From contig DBYR01000013.1 of the NCBI GenBank assembly GCA_002310215.1, positions 89,608 to 111,678 on the forward strand: a stretch of DNA of 22,071 nt, read 5' to 3'. A program made the position numbers and the translations under genes. Source of the DNA: Bacteroidales bacterium UBA1181. Its GTDB lineage: Bacteria > Bacteroidota > Bacteroidia > Bacteroidales > Paludibacteraceae. This document shows, piece by piece, positions 1 to 7,330 of this stretch. The stretch's first letter is position 1; every line of letters begins with the position of its first letter. Below the pieces are notes generated by a model, which saw only the letters and a list, made by a program, of their open reading frames with translations, was not told the origin of the DNA and did no database searches.

Positions 1-90
1 ATACGTTTTATTCTCCGCAAATTGAGTTTGAGACACAGTATGATTCATTTATTGCATTGGATTTAATCCCTTAAGTTCAGTTTCGAAAAG

Positions 91-120
91 TTGTAAAATA
101 CGACAACCTTTTTACCTTTG
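91..120 (+). promoter_or_regulatory. Bacteroidota-type promoter before toxin-antitoxin remnant
   Basis: A TTG at 91-93 is followed after 19 bases by TACCTTTG at 113-120. This matches the Bacteroidota sigma-ABfr consensus (TTTG, about 19-21 bases, TAnnTTTG), with the first T of the -33 element missing. Transcription would begin near 126 and run into the truncated antitoxin gene. Either the promoter was brought in by the rearrangement that removed the toxin's 5' part, or it is a chance match. Confidence 0.5.
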
Positions 121-127
121 CAAAACG

Positions 128-235
128 TTCAACGGGTTCCAAAAGAAAACTCAGAAAACTCCGCGCAACGAAATAGAAAAGGCACTAAAAATAAAGGAGG
201 CGTATTATGAAGACAAACAATCACAAAATCGTTGA
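128..235 (+). pseudogene. C-terminal remnant of a HigB/Gp49-type toxin
   Basis: The frame ending in TGA at 233-235 reads FNGFQKKTQKTP followed by an acidic/lysine-rich helix (EIEKALKIKEAYYED). This is the characteristic C-terminus of phage Gp49/HigB-like mRNA-interferase toxins, whose family signature is GF.KKTqKTP followed by a final helix. The upstream 70 or so residues of the toxin are not recognisable in this frame, and no start codon with a plausible N-terminus is present. The fragment overlaps the start of the downstream antitoxin gene by 29 bases, the usual arrangement for higB-higA operons. I read it as the tail of a toxin gene lost by deletion; it cannot encode an active RNase. Confidence 0.65.
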
Positions 236-419
236 TTTCGACGCTGTTCTCGATGCGAAATTCGGTATGGAAGGTACTAAGGAACGTATGAGAGCAGAGG
301 AAAACGCATATTCCTTCTATTCTGGGAAAATCCTGCAAAACGCACGGAAGGATGCAAAAATGACACAAGCGGAATTGGCAGAAAAAGTTCAAACCAAAGT
401 GGTGAAAACCGTCTGTTGA
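207..419 (+). pseudogene. Truncated HigA/XRE-type antitoxin
   Basis: The 70-residue reading frame has an acidic N-terminal region followed by ARKDAKMTQAELAEKV, which is the first two helices of an XRE (HTH_3) DNA-binding domain as found in HigA antitoxins. After residue 61 the sequence departs from the family (no recognition helix such as the usual SYISRIENG segment) and stops at 417-419. A good ribosome binding site (AAAGGAGG, 193-200) precedes the ATG, and the gene overlaps the toxin tail. Half a helix-turn-helix should not bind its operator, so this is probably a decayed antitoxin. Translation of a short peptide remains possible because a promoter and ribosome site are present. Confidence 0.65.
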
Positions 420-459
420 TTATAGCACCAGAAGTCATGTGCTTTCAACCCACAGGCCA

Positions 460-560
460 AATCGCAAATAGCCAAACAATAAATAGCTAAATAGGGAAAT
501 AGGAAAATCGTAAATGACTGAATGGAAAAATAGTAAATTGTAAATAGTTAAATTGTAAAT
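460..560. repeat. AT-rich degenerate AAATAGN-type repeat tract
   Basis: Irregular tandem variants of AAATAG/TAAAT with spacings of about 7-8 bases (for example AAATAGC, AAATAGG, TAAATTG) fill this stretch and run into the stop codon of the minus-strand gene ending at 548. Such low-complexity tracts are common between Bacteroidales genes. The remainder of the gap (420-459) shows nothing recognisable. No hairpin followed by a T-run was seen that would clearly terminate the minus-strand operon. Confidence 0.5.
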
Positions 561-1159
561 ATACTCGTTTCCCACTCCCTCAAAGCCCCCTCACCATCCA
601 AGGAGAGGGCGAACATCTTGACGGAGAGCTGTCCGTCCAAATAGTCACACCACCCGAAGATCTGATGATCCACCTCCTTCTCAGGCAGGAAAGCGCACTC
701 GGAGAGGGCAATGGCAGTCTTTGGTTCGAAGGATTTCGTCACATAACAGGTGGATTCTCCCATGATTTTGTGGCGGATGGCGATCTCCCCCGTCACGATA
801 TTGGAGAGGGTATAGACGAAGACGGCGGGACTTGGGAAGTAATTGTCTGCGGATTGGATCGTCTGCTGGTAGGTCTTGTCATCGTCCAGCGAACCGGAGC
901 GCGACATCAGTGCGACGGACCAATTGCGCTTAGGCTCCTCAGGGGTGAGCCCCAACTTGCCCATCAACAACTCCGCACCCAGGAAACCTGCCTTGCATAG
1001 GTTGTCCATCTTGAAGAACTTAGGGTACTGGAAGCCTAAGGAATAGTAGATGTTCGTGAGCCATGGCTTACCCTCCTCCACCTGGATGGGGAGGTTGTCT
1101 CCATTCAGCCTAACCTCCTTGTCGGAGATCGAAACGAACGCCTTCACATACGCTTTCAT
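548..1159 (-). CDS. Small beta-ketoacyl-synthase-like protein, probably non-catalytic
   Basis: The 203-residue protein resembles the N-terminal half of 3-oxoacyl-ACP synthases. Visible landmarks are IYYSLGFQYPKFFKMD, LMSRSGSLDDD, DNYFPSPAVFVYTLSNIV and TGEIAIRHKIMGES, in the order seen in the short ketosynthase-like proteins of Bacteroidota. Full ketosynthases are about 400 residues and carry an ACSS/ACAG-type nucleophilic cysteine just after the segment equivalent to IRHKIMGES. Here that position reads TCYVTKSFEP, with no such motif and no C-terminal His/His half. The protein is therefore unlikely to condense acyl chains by itself; it could be a chain-length-factor-like partner or a scaffold. 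Its start codon overlaps the end of the HAD phosphatase gene by four bases (ATGA), so the two are probably translationally coupled. Confidence 0.6.
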   Translation of the reverse strand: MKAYVKAFVSISDKEVRLNGDNLPIQVEEGKPWLTNIYYSLGFQYPKFFKMDNLCKAGFLGAELLMGKLGLTPEEPKRNWSVALMSRSGSLDDDKTYQQTIQSADNYFPSPAVFVYTLSNIVTGEIAIRHKIMGESTCYVTKSFEPKTAIALSECAFLPEKEVDHQIFGWCDYLDGQLSVKMFALSLDGEGALREWETSIFTI

Positions 1160-1965
1160 GACAGAATAAATTCGTTTACGACGTTGGCTACTCCGTTCTC
1201 ATCGTTGGTGGCGGTCACGTAGTTGGCGGACTCCTTCACCACCTCTTGCGCATTGCCCATGGCGACGCCCAAGCCTGCATATTTGATCATGGAGAGGTCA
1301 TTGAAACCATCTCCGCAAGCGATCATTTCGTCTTTTGTTAATCCTATGATATTCAATAATTTGCTTAATGAATAAGCCTTATCGATGTTTTGCGGCATGA
1401 TTTCGAGGAAGAAAGGCTCGGAACGGTAGACGTTCAATCGGTCGCCATACTCCTTGCACATGTCCTGCTCCACCTCGGCGAGGTAATCGCCATCGCCCAC
1501 CATCAGGCATTTGGTCACGGGTTTCGTGATCTGCGCCACGAAGTTGTCCACCTTGCGCACCGGCATCTTGTTGATGCGCGCCTCGATGGCCACGTATTGG
1601 TCCTCCTCGTTCTCCGTGATGATGGAGTCGTCCTTGTAGGTGACGATGGTCACGCCATGCTCCTTGGAGGATTGGTAAAGCTTCGAGAGCTCGTCCATCG
1701 GCAGGACGGTCTCATAGACCACCTCTTTGGTCTGGTAATTGGTGATGACGGCTCCGTTGAAGGAGAGGATATAGCCGCCGAACTTGTCCAATTCGATCTC
1801 ATCCGCAATCGGTACGATGCCAGGCGTAGGCCTACCGGAAGCCAAGACCACGATCACGCCATGCTCCTGCGCTTCGTGCAGCGCCTTTTTAGTCTCCTTG
1901 GTGATCTCCTTCTTAGAGTTGGTCAACGTACCGTCGATATCCAATACTAAAACCTTGTAATCCAT
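1156..1965 (-). CDS. Cof-type HAD-superfamily sugar phosphatase
   Basis: This 269-residue cytosolic protein carries all HAD motifs of the Cof/type IIB group: DIDGTLT at residues 9-15 (nucleophile D9, acid/base D11), LASGR with S43, a motif-III lysine near K196, and GDGFND at 218-223. The C2-type cap between motifs II and III, and the length of about 270, are typical for the family, which dephosphorylates small sugar phosphates, phosphonucleotides or flavin-pathway intermediates. The substrate cannot be read from the sequence. The gene sits 10 bases downstream of the Nudix gene and overlaps the next gene by four bases, so it belongs to the same transcription unit. The start is well supported by the immediate MDYKVLVLDIDGT. 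Confidence 0.9.
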   Translation of the reverse strand: MDYKVLVLDIDGTLTNSKKEITKETKKALHEAQEHGVIVVLASGRPTPGIVPIADEIELDKFGGYILSFNGAVITNYQTKEVVYETVLPMDELSKLYQSSKEHGVTIVTYKDDSIITENEEDQYVAIEARINKMPVRKVDNFVAQITKPVTKCLMVGDGDYLAEVEQDMCKEYGDRLNVYRSEPFFLEIMPQNIDKAYSLSKLLNIIGLTKDEMIACGDGFNDLSMIKYAGLGVAMGNAQEVVKESANYVTATNDENGVANVVNEFILS

Positions 1966-1975
1966 GCTTTTATAT

Positions 1976-2485
1976 CTATTTGGAAGTGATAGCGCCCACT
2001 TCCTTCAGCTTCTTGAAATCCAGTTCGAAATTAGGGGTGAAGACATCCTTGCCGAGGCTCTCCTCGATCTCGGAGATCTTCCAGAACCTGCCGTCCACCA
2101 CTTCGGAATGGTCTGGCTGCGGTTCCCCGTCGTAGGTGATGCGGTGCACGTAGATCATCTCGCGCTCCCTCGGGCTTTCCCAGATGTAGTTAAAGAGACG
2201 TTCGGGTTGGATATTCTCCAGCCCCAGTTCCTCGCGCGCCTCGCGTAGCAGGGCGATCTCGACGCTCTCTCCGAAGTCGATGTGGCCACCCACGGCGGTG
2301 TCCCACTTGCCGGGTTGGATATCCTTCCAATCGGCGCGTTTCTGCATGTATAGGTCACCCTCTTTGTTGAAGACGTGCAGGTGCACGGCCGCATGGAGTA
2401 TCTTGGAACCGTTGTGGCACTCTTGCCGGGTGGCCCGGTCTATTACGTTACCATCCTCATCGATGACAGGGAAATATTCAACCAT
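1976..2485 (-). CDS. Nudix hydrolase (IDI/YfcD-like)
   Basis: A 169-residue protein with a complete Nudix box at residues 67-89 (G67, E73, then REAREELGL), the Mg-binding loop that hydrolyses nucleoside diphosphates linked to another moiety. The preceding PVIDEDGNVIDRATR and the segment LHAAVHLHVFN resemble the isopentenyl-diphosphate-isomerase-like/YfcD subgroup. The sequence lacks obvious evidence for isomerase function, so hydrolase is the safer call. It lies 33 bases after hisF and 10 bases before the HAD gene on the same strand. A Nudix enzyme next to a HAD phosphatase could act as a pyrophosphatase-phosphatase pair on one metabolite, but this is inference from position only. Confidence 0.85.
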   Translation of the reverse strand: MVEYFPVIDEDGNVIDRATRQECHNGSKILHAAVHLHVFNKEGDLYMQKRADWKDIQPGKWDTAVGGHIDFGESVEIALLREAREELGLENIQPERLFNYIWESPREREMIYVHRITYDGEPQPDHSEVVDGRFWKISEIEESLGKDVFTPNFELDFKKLKEVGAITSK

Positions 2486-2518
2486 CTTTAGAGTTAAGAA
2501 TTAAAAAGCGTCGATTAC

Positions 2519-3280
2519 TTATACGATACGCATTGGGATGCCTTCCTTCGCAAGGTATTGCTTCAGGTCTGGGATAGCGATCTCATGGAAGTGGAAGATG
2601 GAGGCCGCCAGGGCAGCGTCCGCCTTTCCTTGTTCGAATACGTCCTTGAAGTGCTCCATGTTGCCCGCGCCGCCTGAGGCGATGACAGGGATGGATAGGC
2701 TATCGGATAGCTTGGCAAGCGCCTCATTGGCGAAGCCTTGCTTCACACCGTCATGGTTCATGCTGGTGAAGAGGATCTCACCCGCGCCACGCTCCTGCGC
2801 CTCCTTCGCCCAGGAGAAGAGTTTCTTCTCGGTCGGCACACGTCCGCCGTTCAGGTAGCAGGTCCATTCGCCGCTCTCGTCCAGCTTGGCGTCGATGGCC
2901 ACCGTGCAGACTTGGCTGCCGAAGTTCTTCGCCACCTCCGAGATCAGGTCAGGGTTCTTGATCGCTGCGGAGTTGATGGATACCTTATCCGCACCTGCCC
3001 CCAATAGCGTATCCACATCCTTCAACTCATGGATGCCACCACCTACCGTGAAGGGGATGGAGATATGGGCGGCGATGCGCTTCACCAAGTCCACGAAGGT
3101 CTTGCGCCCCTCGTGCGAGGCGGTGATGTCGAGGAAGACAAGCTCGTCAGCGCCTTGGCGGCTATATTCTGCGCCCAGCTCAACAGGGTCGCCCACATTG
3201 CGTATATTCACGAAGTTGATGCCTTTGACGGTCTGCCCGTCTTTGATGTCAAGGCAAGGTATGATACGTTTCGCTAGCAT
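2519..3280 (-). CDS. hisF: Imidazole glycerol phosphate synthase, cyclase subunit HisF
   Basis: This 253-residue TIM barrel begins MLAKRIIPCLDIKDG with catalytic D11 and has the second catalytic aspartate at D130 (VAID). Phosphate-binding glycine loops are visible at VGGGI (79-83) and ASGGAG near residue 200. With HisH it converts PRFAR and glutamine-derived ammonia to IGP and AICAR, linking histidine and purine synthesis. Full length and canonical catalytic residues argue for the histidine enzyme rather than the amidotransferase-linked WbuZ-type homologues of O-antigen loci. Its first bases overlap the end of hisH by seven, consistent with co-expression of the two subunits. hisA, usually between or beside these genes, is absent from the window. 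Confidence 0.95.
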   Translation of the reverse strand: MLAKRIIPCLDIKDGQTVKGINFVNIRNVGDPVELGAEYSRQGADELVFLDITASHEGRKTFVDLVKRIAAHISIPFTVGGGIHELKDVDTLLGAGADKVSINSAAIKNPDLISEVAKNFGSQVCTVAIDAKLDESGEWTCYLNGGRVPTEKKLFSWAKEAQERGAGEILFTSMNHDGVKQGFANEALAKLSDSLSIPVIASGGAGNMEHFKDVFEQGKADAALAASIFHFHEIAIPDLKQYLAKEGIPMRIV

Positions 3281-3876
3281 AATTCCAAGAAGTTTTTCAA
3301 AACCGTTTCGCCCACCGAGCCACTCTTTTCAGGGTGGAACTGCACCGCATAGAAATTCTCTTTGGCGAGTGCGGCGCTGTATGGGTGGATATAGTCTGTC
3401 GTGGCGATGGTGTCTTTGCCTACCGTAGCGTAGTAGCTGTGCACGTAGTAGAAGTACGGGTCAGCCGGCAAGCCCTTGAAGAGAGGGTTCTCCTTCGCCG
3501 CCACGGTGTTCCAGCCCATGTGGGGCACCTTGCTGATGTGCGCGTCAGGGACGAACAGCTTCACCTCCTCATCGAAGATGCCGAGGCACTCCACATTGCC
3601 GGAGGCCGCCTCCTCGGAGGATTTGCACATGAGCTGCATGCCGATGCAGATGCCCAACGTAGGCTGTTTCAAGCCACGGATCACCTCGTCCAAGCGGTGC
3701 TCACGGAGGTACTTCATCGTCGTCTCCGCCTCACCCACGCCCGGGAAAATCACCTTATCGGCCGCCTTGATCTTCTCGATGTCGCCCGTGATCTCCGCCT
3801 CCACGCCTAAGCGCTTCATCGCATAGTCTACCGAGAAGATATTGCCCGCGTTGTATTTAATGATCACTACTTTCAT
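3274..3876 (-). CDS. hisH: Imidazole glycerol phosphate synthase, glutaminase subunit HisH
   Basis: A 200-residue class I glutamine amidotransferase. The nucleophile is C77 in GICIGMQLM, and the remaining triad is H181 and E183 in QFHPEKSG. The N-terminal IIKYNAGNIFSVDYAMKRLG is typical of HisH. It releases ammonia from glutamine and channels it through the HisF barrel. The start codon overlaps the end of thrC by four bases (ATGA) and the 3' end overlaps hisF by seven, so translation of the three genes is probably coupled. The length equals that of the family. Confidence 0.95.
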   Translation of the reverse strand: MKVVIIKYNAGNIFSVDYAMKRLGVEAEITGDIEKIKAADKVIFPGVGEAETTMKYLREHRLDEVIRGLKQPTLGICIGMQLMCKSSEEAASGNVECLGIFDEEVKLFVPDAHISKVPHMGWNTVAAKENPLFKGLPADPYFYYVHSYYATVGKDTIATTDYIHPYSAALAKENFYAVQFHPEKSGSVGETVLKNFLELC

Positions 3877-5171
3877 TGCGCCATCAGATAGGATTTGAAT
3901 GTCTCGAATGTCTTAGGCAATTCGATGCTTTGTTTCTTACCCTTCATGAACTCCTGCAGCTTGGCAGGGATCACGACAGGCTCTCCGATGATCGCCTCCA
4001 CGGTGTCCTTGAACTTAGCCGGATGGGCCGTCTCCAGGAAGACACCCACCTCATTCGGCTTCAGGTACTCGCACAACGCGCGGTAGCCCACCGCACCATG
4101 AGGGTCGAGGAGGTATTTATGTTGTTGGTAACAATTCTTCAGTGTCTCACGGATCTGCTCGTCCGTGTAGGTGCAACCCGCGATGTCCTTGCAGATGGCC
4201 TCGTGCGAACCGTAGAGCGCCAACACGCGAGCGAAGTTGCTTGGGTCGCCCACATCCATGGCGTTGGCGATGGTCTGGACAGAAGGCTTAGGCTCGTATT
4301 TGCCGCTCTTCAAGTAGTTGAAGAAGATGTCGTTGCGGTTGTTGGCCGCGATGAAACGGCTGACCGGCATGCCCATGCGCTTACCGAAGAGGCCTGCGGT
4401 GATGTTACCGAAGTTGCCCGAAGGCACACAGATTACGATGTTATCCTTGATGCCCAACTTGTGCAATTGCGCCACTGCGTAGAAGTAGTAGAACGCCTGC
4501 GGCAAGAAACGGGCCACGTTGATGGAATTGGCGGAGGTGAGCTTCATGTGGTTGTTCAGGTCCTTATCCATGAAGGCGGACTTGACAAGCGCCTGGCAAT
4601 CGTCGAACACGCCGTCGATCTCCAAGGCGGTGATGTTCTTGCCCAAGGTAGTGAATTGGCACTCCTGGATCGGGCTCACCTTTCCTTTCGGGTAGAGCAC
4701 GTAGACGTGGATACCCTCCACACCGAGGAATCCGTTCGCCACAGCCGAACCCGTGTCGCCGGAGGTAGCCACCAGCACGTTCACCTCCTTCTGGCCCTCC
4801 TTCTTGATGAAGTAGCCCAACAGGCGGGACATGAAGCGGGCGCCCACGTCCTTGAACGCCAAGGTAGGTCCGTGGAAGAGCTCCAAGCTGAAAATATGGT
4901 CGTTGACGTGCACCAGAGGCACATCGAAGCTCAAAGTGTCATACACGATTTTCTTCAGCGACTCCGCGTCCACATCCTCCCCGAAGAAGGCGTCCGCCAC
5001 CACGTAGGCGATCTCTTGGAAAGACATGTCCTTCATCTTATCGAAGAAGGAAGCAGGTAACTGTTTGATTACTTCGGGCATGAACAAGCCCCTGTCAGAG
5101 GCCAATCCCTTCACCACCGCCTCTTGCAGCGTGGCTTTGTCCGCTTGTTTGTTGGTACTGTAATATTTCAT
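3873..5171 (-). CDS. thrC: Threonine synthase
   Basis: A 432-residue PLP enzyme of the Bacteroidota/yeast-like threonine synthase subgroup that converts O-phosphohomoserine to threonine. The N-terminus MKYYSTNKQADKATLQEAV is characteristic. The PLP Schiff-base lysine is K107 in GPTLAFKDVGARFM, the SGDTGSAV phosphate-binding loop follows, and PSGNFGN is the glycine-rich PLP clamp further along. It is the first gene of a six-gene same-strand run. In many Bacteroides genomes thrC is instead near thrA and a phosphoglycerate mutase-like gene, so coupling to hisH/hisF here is a local arrangement. TACATTTG (complement of 5174-5181) resembles a -7 promoter element but lies too close to the start codon and lacks a partner, so I do not call it. 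Confidence 0.95.
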   Translation of the reverse strand: MKYYSTNKQADKATLQEAVVKGLASDRGLFMPEVIKQLPASFFDKMKDMSFQEIAYVVADAFFGEDVDAESLKKIVYDTLSFDVPLVHVNDHIFSLELFHGPTLAFKDVGARFMSRLLGYFIKKEGQKEVNVLVATSGDTGSAVANGFLGVEGIHVYVLYPKGKVSPIQECQFTTLGKNITALEIDGVFDDCQALVKSAFMDKDLNNHMKLTSANSINVARFLPQAFYYFYAVAQLHKLGIKDNIVICVPSGNFGNITAGLFGKRMGMPVSRFIAANNRNDIFFNYLKSGKYEPKPSVQTIANAMDVGDPSNFARVLALYGSHEAICKDIAGCTYTDEQIRETLKNCYQQHKYLLDPHGAVGYRALCEYLKPNEVGVFLETAHPAKFKDTVEAIIGEPVVIPAKLQEFMKGKKQSIELPKTFETFKSYLMAQ

Positions 5172-5261
5172 GACAAATGTATTTTCGCGAAAATATATCC
5201 GCGAAGATACGCATAAAAACTTATGTTTACGAAAAATACAAACGAAACAGAGCGCAAAAAA

Positions 5262-6611
5262 CTATTTCACGATCAGGCGGTCCACAAAGGCGCCCCTCCT
5301 TGTGATAGTACGGACGATATATATTCCTTTGTTGAAACTGCTTGCGTCTAATGTGAAGGAAGGAGAGTTGGCAGATTCGGAAAATAAGGTTCTTGCATTC
5401 ATGTTCAGGATTTCTATTTTTTCGATGTTAACGTTTGAAGTGATTTGAACAAAACCATTGGTCGGATTCGGGAAGAGAGTGGGTCTTTCATCGTCGATCG
5501 GTGTCTGTTCTATGTCCGTCGCAATGGGGTCATAACCAGGTGGACATTTAGTATGAAGCAGGGTCACATGTCCTTCATGCTCCACCCGGTCTCCGAAGTT
5601 GTTTTTGAAGGCAGCGATATACCAATAATCCGCTGAGGGGAGGGGCGTATTGGAAGAACAGTCCCACATGTCCGCATAGCCATCTTTCACAAGCCCAGCA
5701 CATGCCCATATTTTCTTTCCGGAACGGTCGAAGACGTGGCATTCGTAAGAGTCCGCATTATGTACCTCGTAGCGGATTTTGTCGTTGATACCATCCGGAC
5801 AATCAGGAGTCAACACCTCTGTCTTTTGGACGAAAGTGATGCGTGCATGGGGTGTCCCCGAGTGCTTAGGCGCAATGCCAACGATGATATCCTGCCCGTT
5901 CGAGTAGCCACAACTCTGCAAATCATAATAGCCATTGTTTTCCCCTCTCCATCCCCAATTCACATGAAATTGGTCTTTGTCATACTTCGAGTATCCGTCG
6001 ATGACGAAGTAGTGTCTGTCCTTGATATCTATGACGTTTTTCTGTCCATGCATCAGAACAGGACGGCCACAGTCTATCTCCGAACGTATCAGATCCGCCC
6101 ACGCCGACCCGAACTGCCAATCCTTCAAATCGAACAAATGCGCGCCATAGTCGAAGTCGGCGAATCCTTTAGCCACGTTTGAGGGTACCGCCCATGAACC
6201 TGTGATATGGATTCCTGCGAAGGTTTGGTAATGCATATTACAGGCCTCTCCGCAATCACGAATCAGTTGGGGACAGTCGTAGGAACAACCGTCCGTTAAA
6301 ACGGGTGGAATTCTGTCCCAATTGTAGCTGTTATATTTAGACTTTTCCGGGTAGCCCCACTTGTACATGATCTGTGCCATCGCCACCGCAGCGCAACCCG
6401 CCAAGGTGAACCCACACTGATCGTCATCATCTAAATCCATTGGACAGAAATAGTTGTAAGAGGGGTGACAGCCATCTCTGTTATTTTGATATTGCCCCCA
6501 CATCACCTCCTCTCCGTTTTTTACCAATAAATATGTTCCCGGTTCATAGGCATAGACATCCCACATCTCTAATATTAGGGATGTTAAACACAAAACAAAT
6601 ATTTTTTTCAT
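5262..6611 (-). CDS. Secreted C10-family (streptopain-like) cysteine protease with T9SS sorting domain
   Basis: The 449-residue protein starts with a signal peptide (about residues 1-21). The C10 catalytic domain follows: C73 in AGCAAVAMAQIMYKWGYP, H200 in DRHYFVIDGY, and the conserved tail FHVNWGWRGENNGYY with N218 and W219. From about 378 the protein ends in a type A T9SS C-terminal domain (LFPNPTNG, a central KIEILNMNARTLFS, and a terminal GIYIVRTITRRGAFVDRLIVK-like strand), so it is probably exported across the outer membrane and anchored or released at the surface. C10 enzymes such as SpeB and interpain A have a propeptide of about 100 residues between signal and catalytic domain; here fewer than 40 residues separate the two, so none is apparent. 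The start codon overlaps the upstream lipoprotein gene by four bases. The region between catalytic domain and sorting signal (about 250-375) may be a beta-sandwich spacer. Confidence 0.88.
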   Translation of the reverse strand: MKKIFVLCLTSLILEMWDVYAYEPGTYLLVKNGEEVMWGQYQNNRDGCHPSYNYFCPMDLDDDDQCGFTLAGCAAVAMAQIMYKWGYPEKSKYNSYNWDRIPPVLTDGCSYDCPQLIRDCGEACNMHYQTFAGIHITGSWAVPSNVAKGFADFDYGAHLFDLKDWQFGSAWADLIRSEIDCGRPVLMHGQKNVIDIKDRHYFVIDGYSKYDKDQFHVNWGWRGENNGYYDLQSCGYSNGQDIIVGIAPKHSGTPHARITFVQKTEVLTPDCPDGINDKIRYEVHNADSYECHVFDRSGKKIWACAGLVKDGYADMWDCSSNTPLPSADYWYIAAFKNNFGDRVEHEGHVTLLHTKCPPGYDPIATDIEQTPIDDERPTLFPNPTNGFVQITSNVNIEKIEILNMNARTLFSESANSPSFTLDASSFNKGIYIVRTITRRGAFVDRLIVK

Positions 6612-7060
6612 TTCAATCTCTCAAATTTATTTAATTCGTTATTTTCTATGATTTTTTTTAATTCATCCAGGCTGTAACTCTTTTTGTAATATGCATACAC
6701 CTCTTCGAATGGGTTGGTATCGATAACATACTTTGCAATTGAATCCATCATTTCAATATTCCAATCTTTCGAATCGATCGATGTATAAGCTACTGCTTCA
6801 GAAGGATGACTGTGTAAATCATAATAGTCACTTATGATGTTGACGGTATGTTTCCTTACTGAGGCGCAACAGTATGTTGTGTCATTTTCGACAGCGTTAA
6901 TAAACATATAAACCATCACCTTATCCGTATAATCATTTTTCATTTTGACTACATACCCTTTAGGGTCATGTTCGTCCACGCAACTATCTCCTGGGCAACT
7001 ACACAAAAAGACAGGCATTGCAGCGACTGCCGTGATTAGGAACTTTTTAATTAATTTCAT
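6608..7060 (-). CDS. Small lipoprotein coupled to the C10 protease; candidate inhibitor or chaperone
   Basis: The 150-residue protein has a lysine-rich N-terminus, a hydrophobic stretch and a lipobox-like LCSC giving lipidation at C22. The mature part begins PGDSCVDEHDPKGYVVKMKN and ends in a helical, lysine-rich SYSLDELKKIIENNELNK. It resembles, from memory, a family of short Bacteroidales lipoproteins with a 'VVxxNxxxKxIxxY...DTT...YsLdeL' pattern and unknown function. The gene precedes the C10 protease in the same unit with a four-base overlap. Bacteroides C10 proteases have been described next to genes for staphostatin/Spi-like inhibitors, so an inhibitory role is a reasonable hypothesis, but no inhibitor fold can be recognised by eye. 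Three cysteines remain in the mature chain beyond the lipid cysteine (C27 and the CC pair). Confidence 0.7.
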   Translation of the reverse strand: MKLIKKFLITAVAAMPVFLCSCPGDSCVDEHDPKGYVVKMKNDYTDKVMVYMFINAVENDTTYCCASVRKHTVNIISDYYDLHSHPSEAVAYTSIDSKDWNIEMMDSIAKYVIDTNPFEEVYAYYKKSYSLDELKKIIENNELNKFERLK

Positions 7061-7330
7061 GCTGAATCAATATTTAAAAATTAATTTGTGTAAAAATAAA
7101 ATAAATTTTCGATATGCATGGTATGATTTGTTGTTTTTAAGTAAAATTAACATCGAATATTGAAAAATAATCAGACAGAATTTGGGAATCAAGAAATTAA
7201 CAAATCTCGCAGAAAAAAATAAATACTTTCTTTTAATTTTGAATTCTCATAATATATTCATAATTTAGTGACCCGATAATTTCGATATTGAAGAACATAT
7301 ATTTTTTAACTTTTAAACGCTTATAGAAAG
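7061..7330. other. Divergent AT-rich intergenic region
   Basis: This gap of 270 bases separates the minus-strand lipoprotein/protease pair from the plus-strand 218-aa gene and must hold both promoters. TAATTTTG at 7234-7241 fits the Bacteroidota -7 consensus for the plus-strand gene, but no TTTG lies at the expected distance upstream, so the promoter call is weak. If used, it gives a leader of roughly 80 bases. I saw no convincing minus-strand promoter, RNA structure or small gene here. Confidence 0.4.

Noticed and set aside
2519..3876. hisH/hisF as the WbuY/WbuZ-type pair of a polysaccharide locus
   Set aside because: HisF has the canonical IIPCLDIKDG and D130 and HisH the complete triad; no amidotransferase WbpG-like gene or O-antigen genes are near.
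3876..5060. Long plus-strand open frame of 394 codons opposite thrC
   Set aside because: It lies entirely antisense to a clearly recognisable threonine synthase; its composition (rich in H, R, V, L) is typical of a shadow of a GC-biased gene and no domain is visible.
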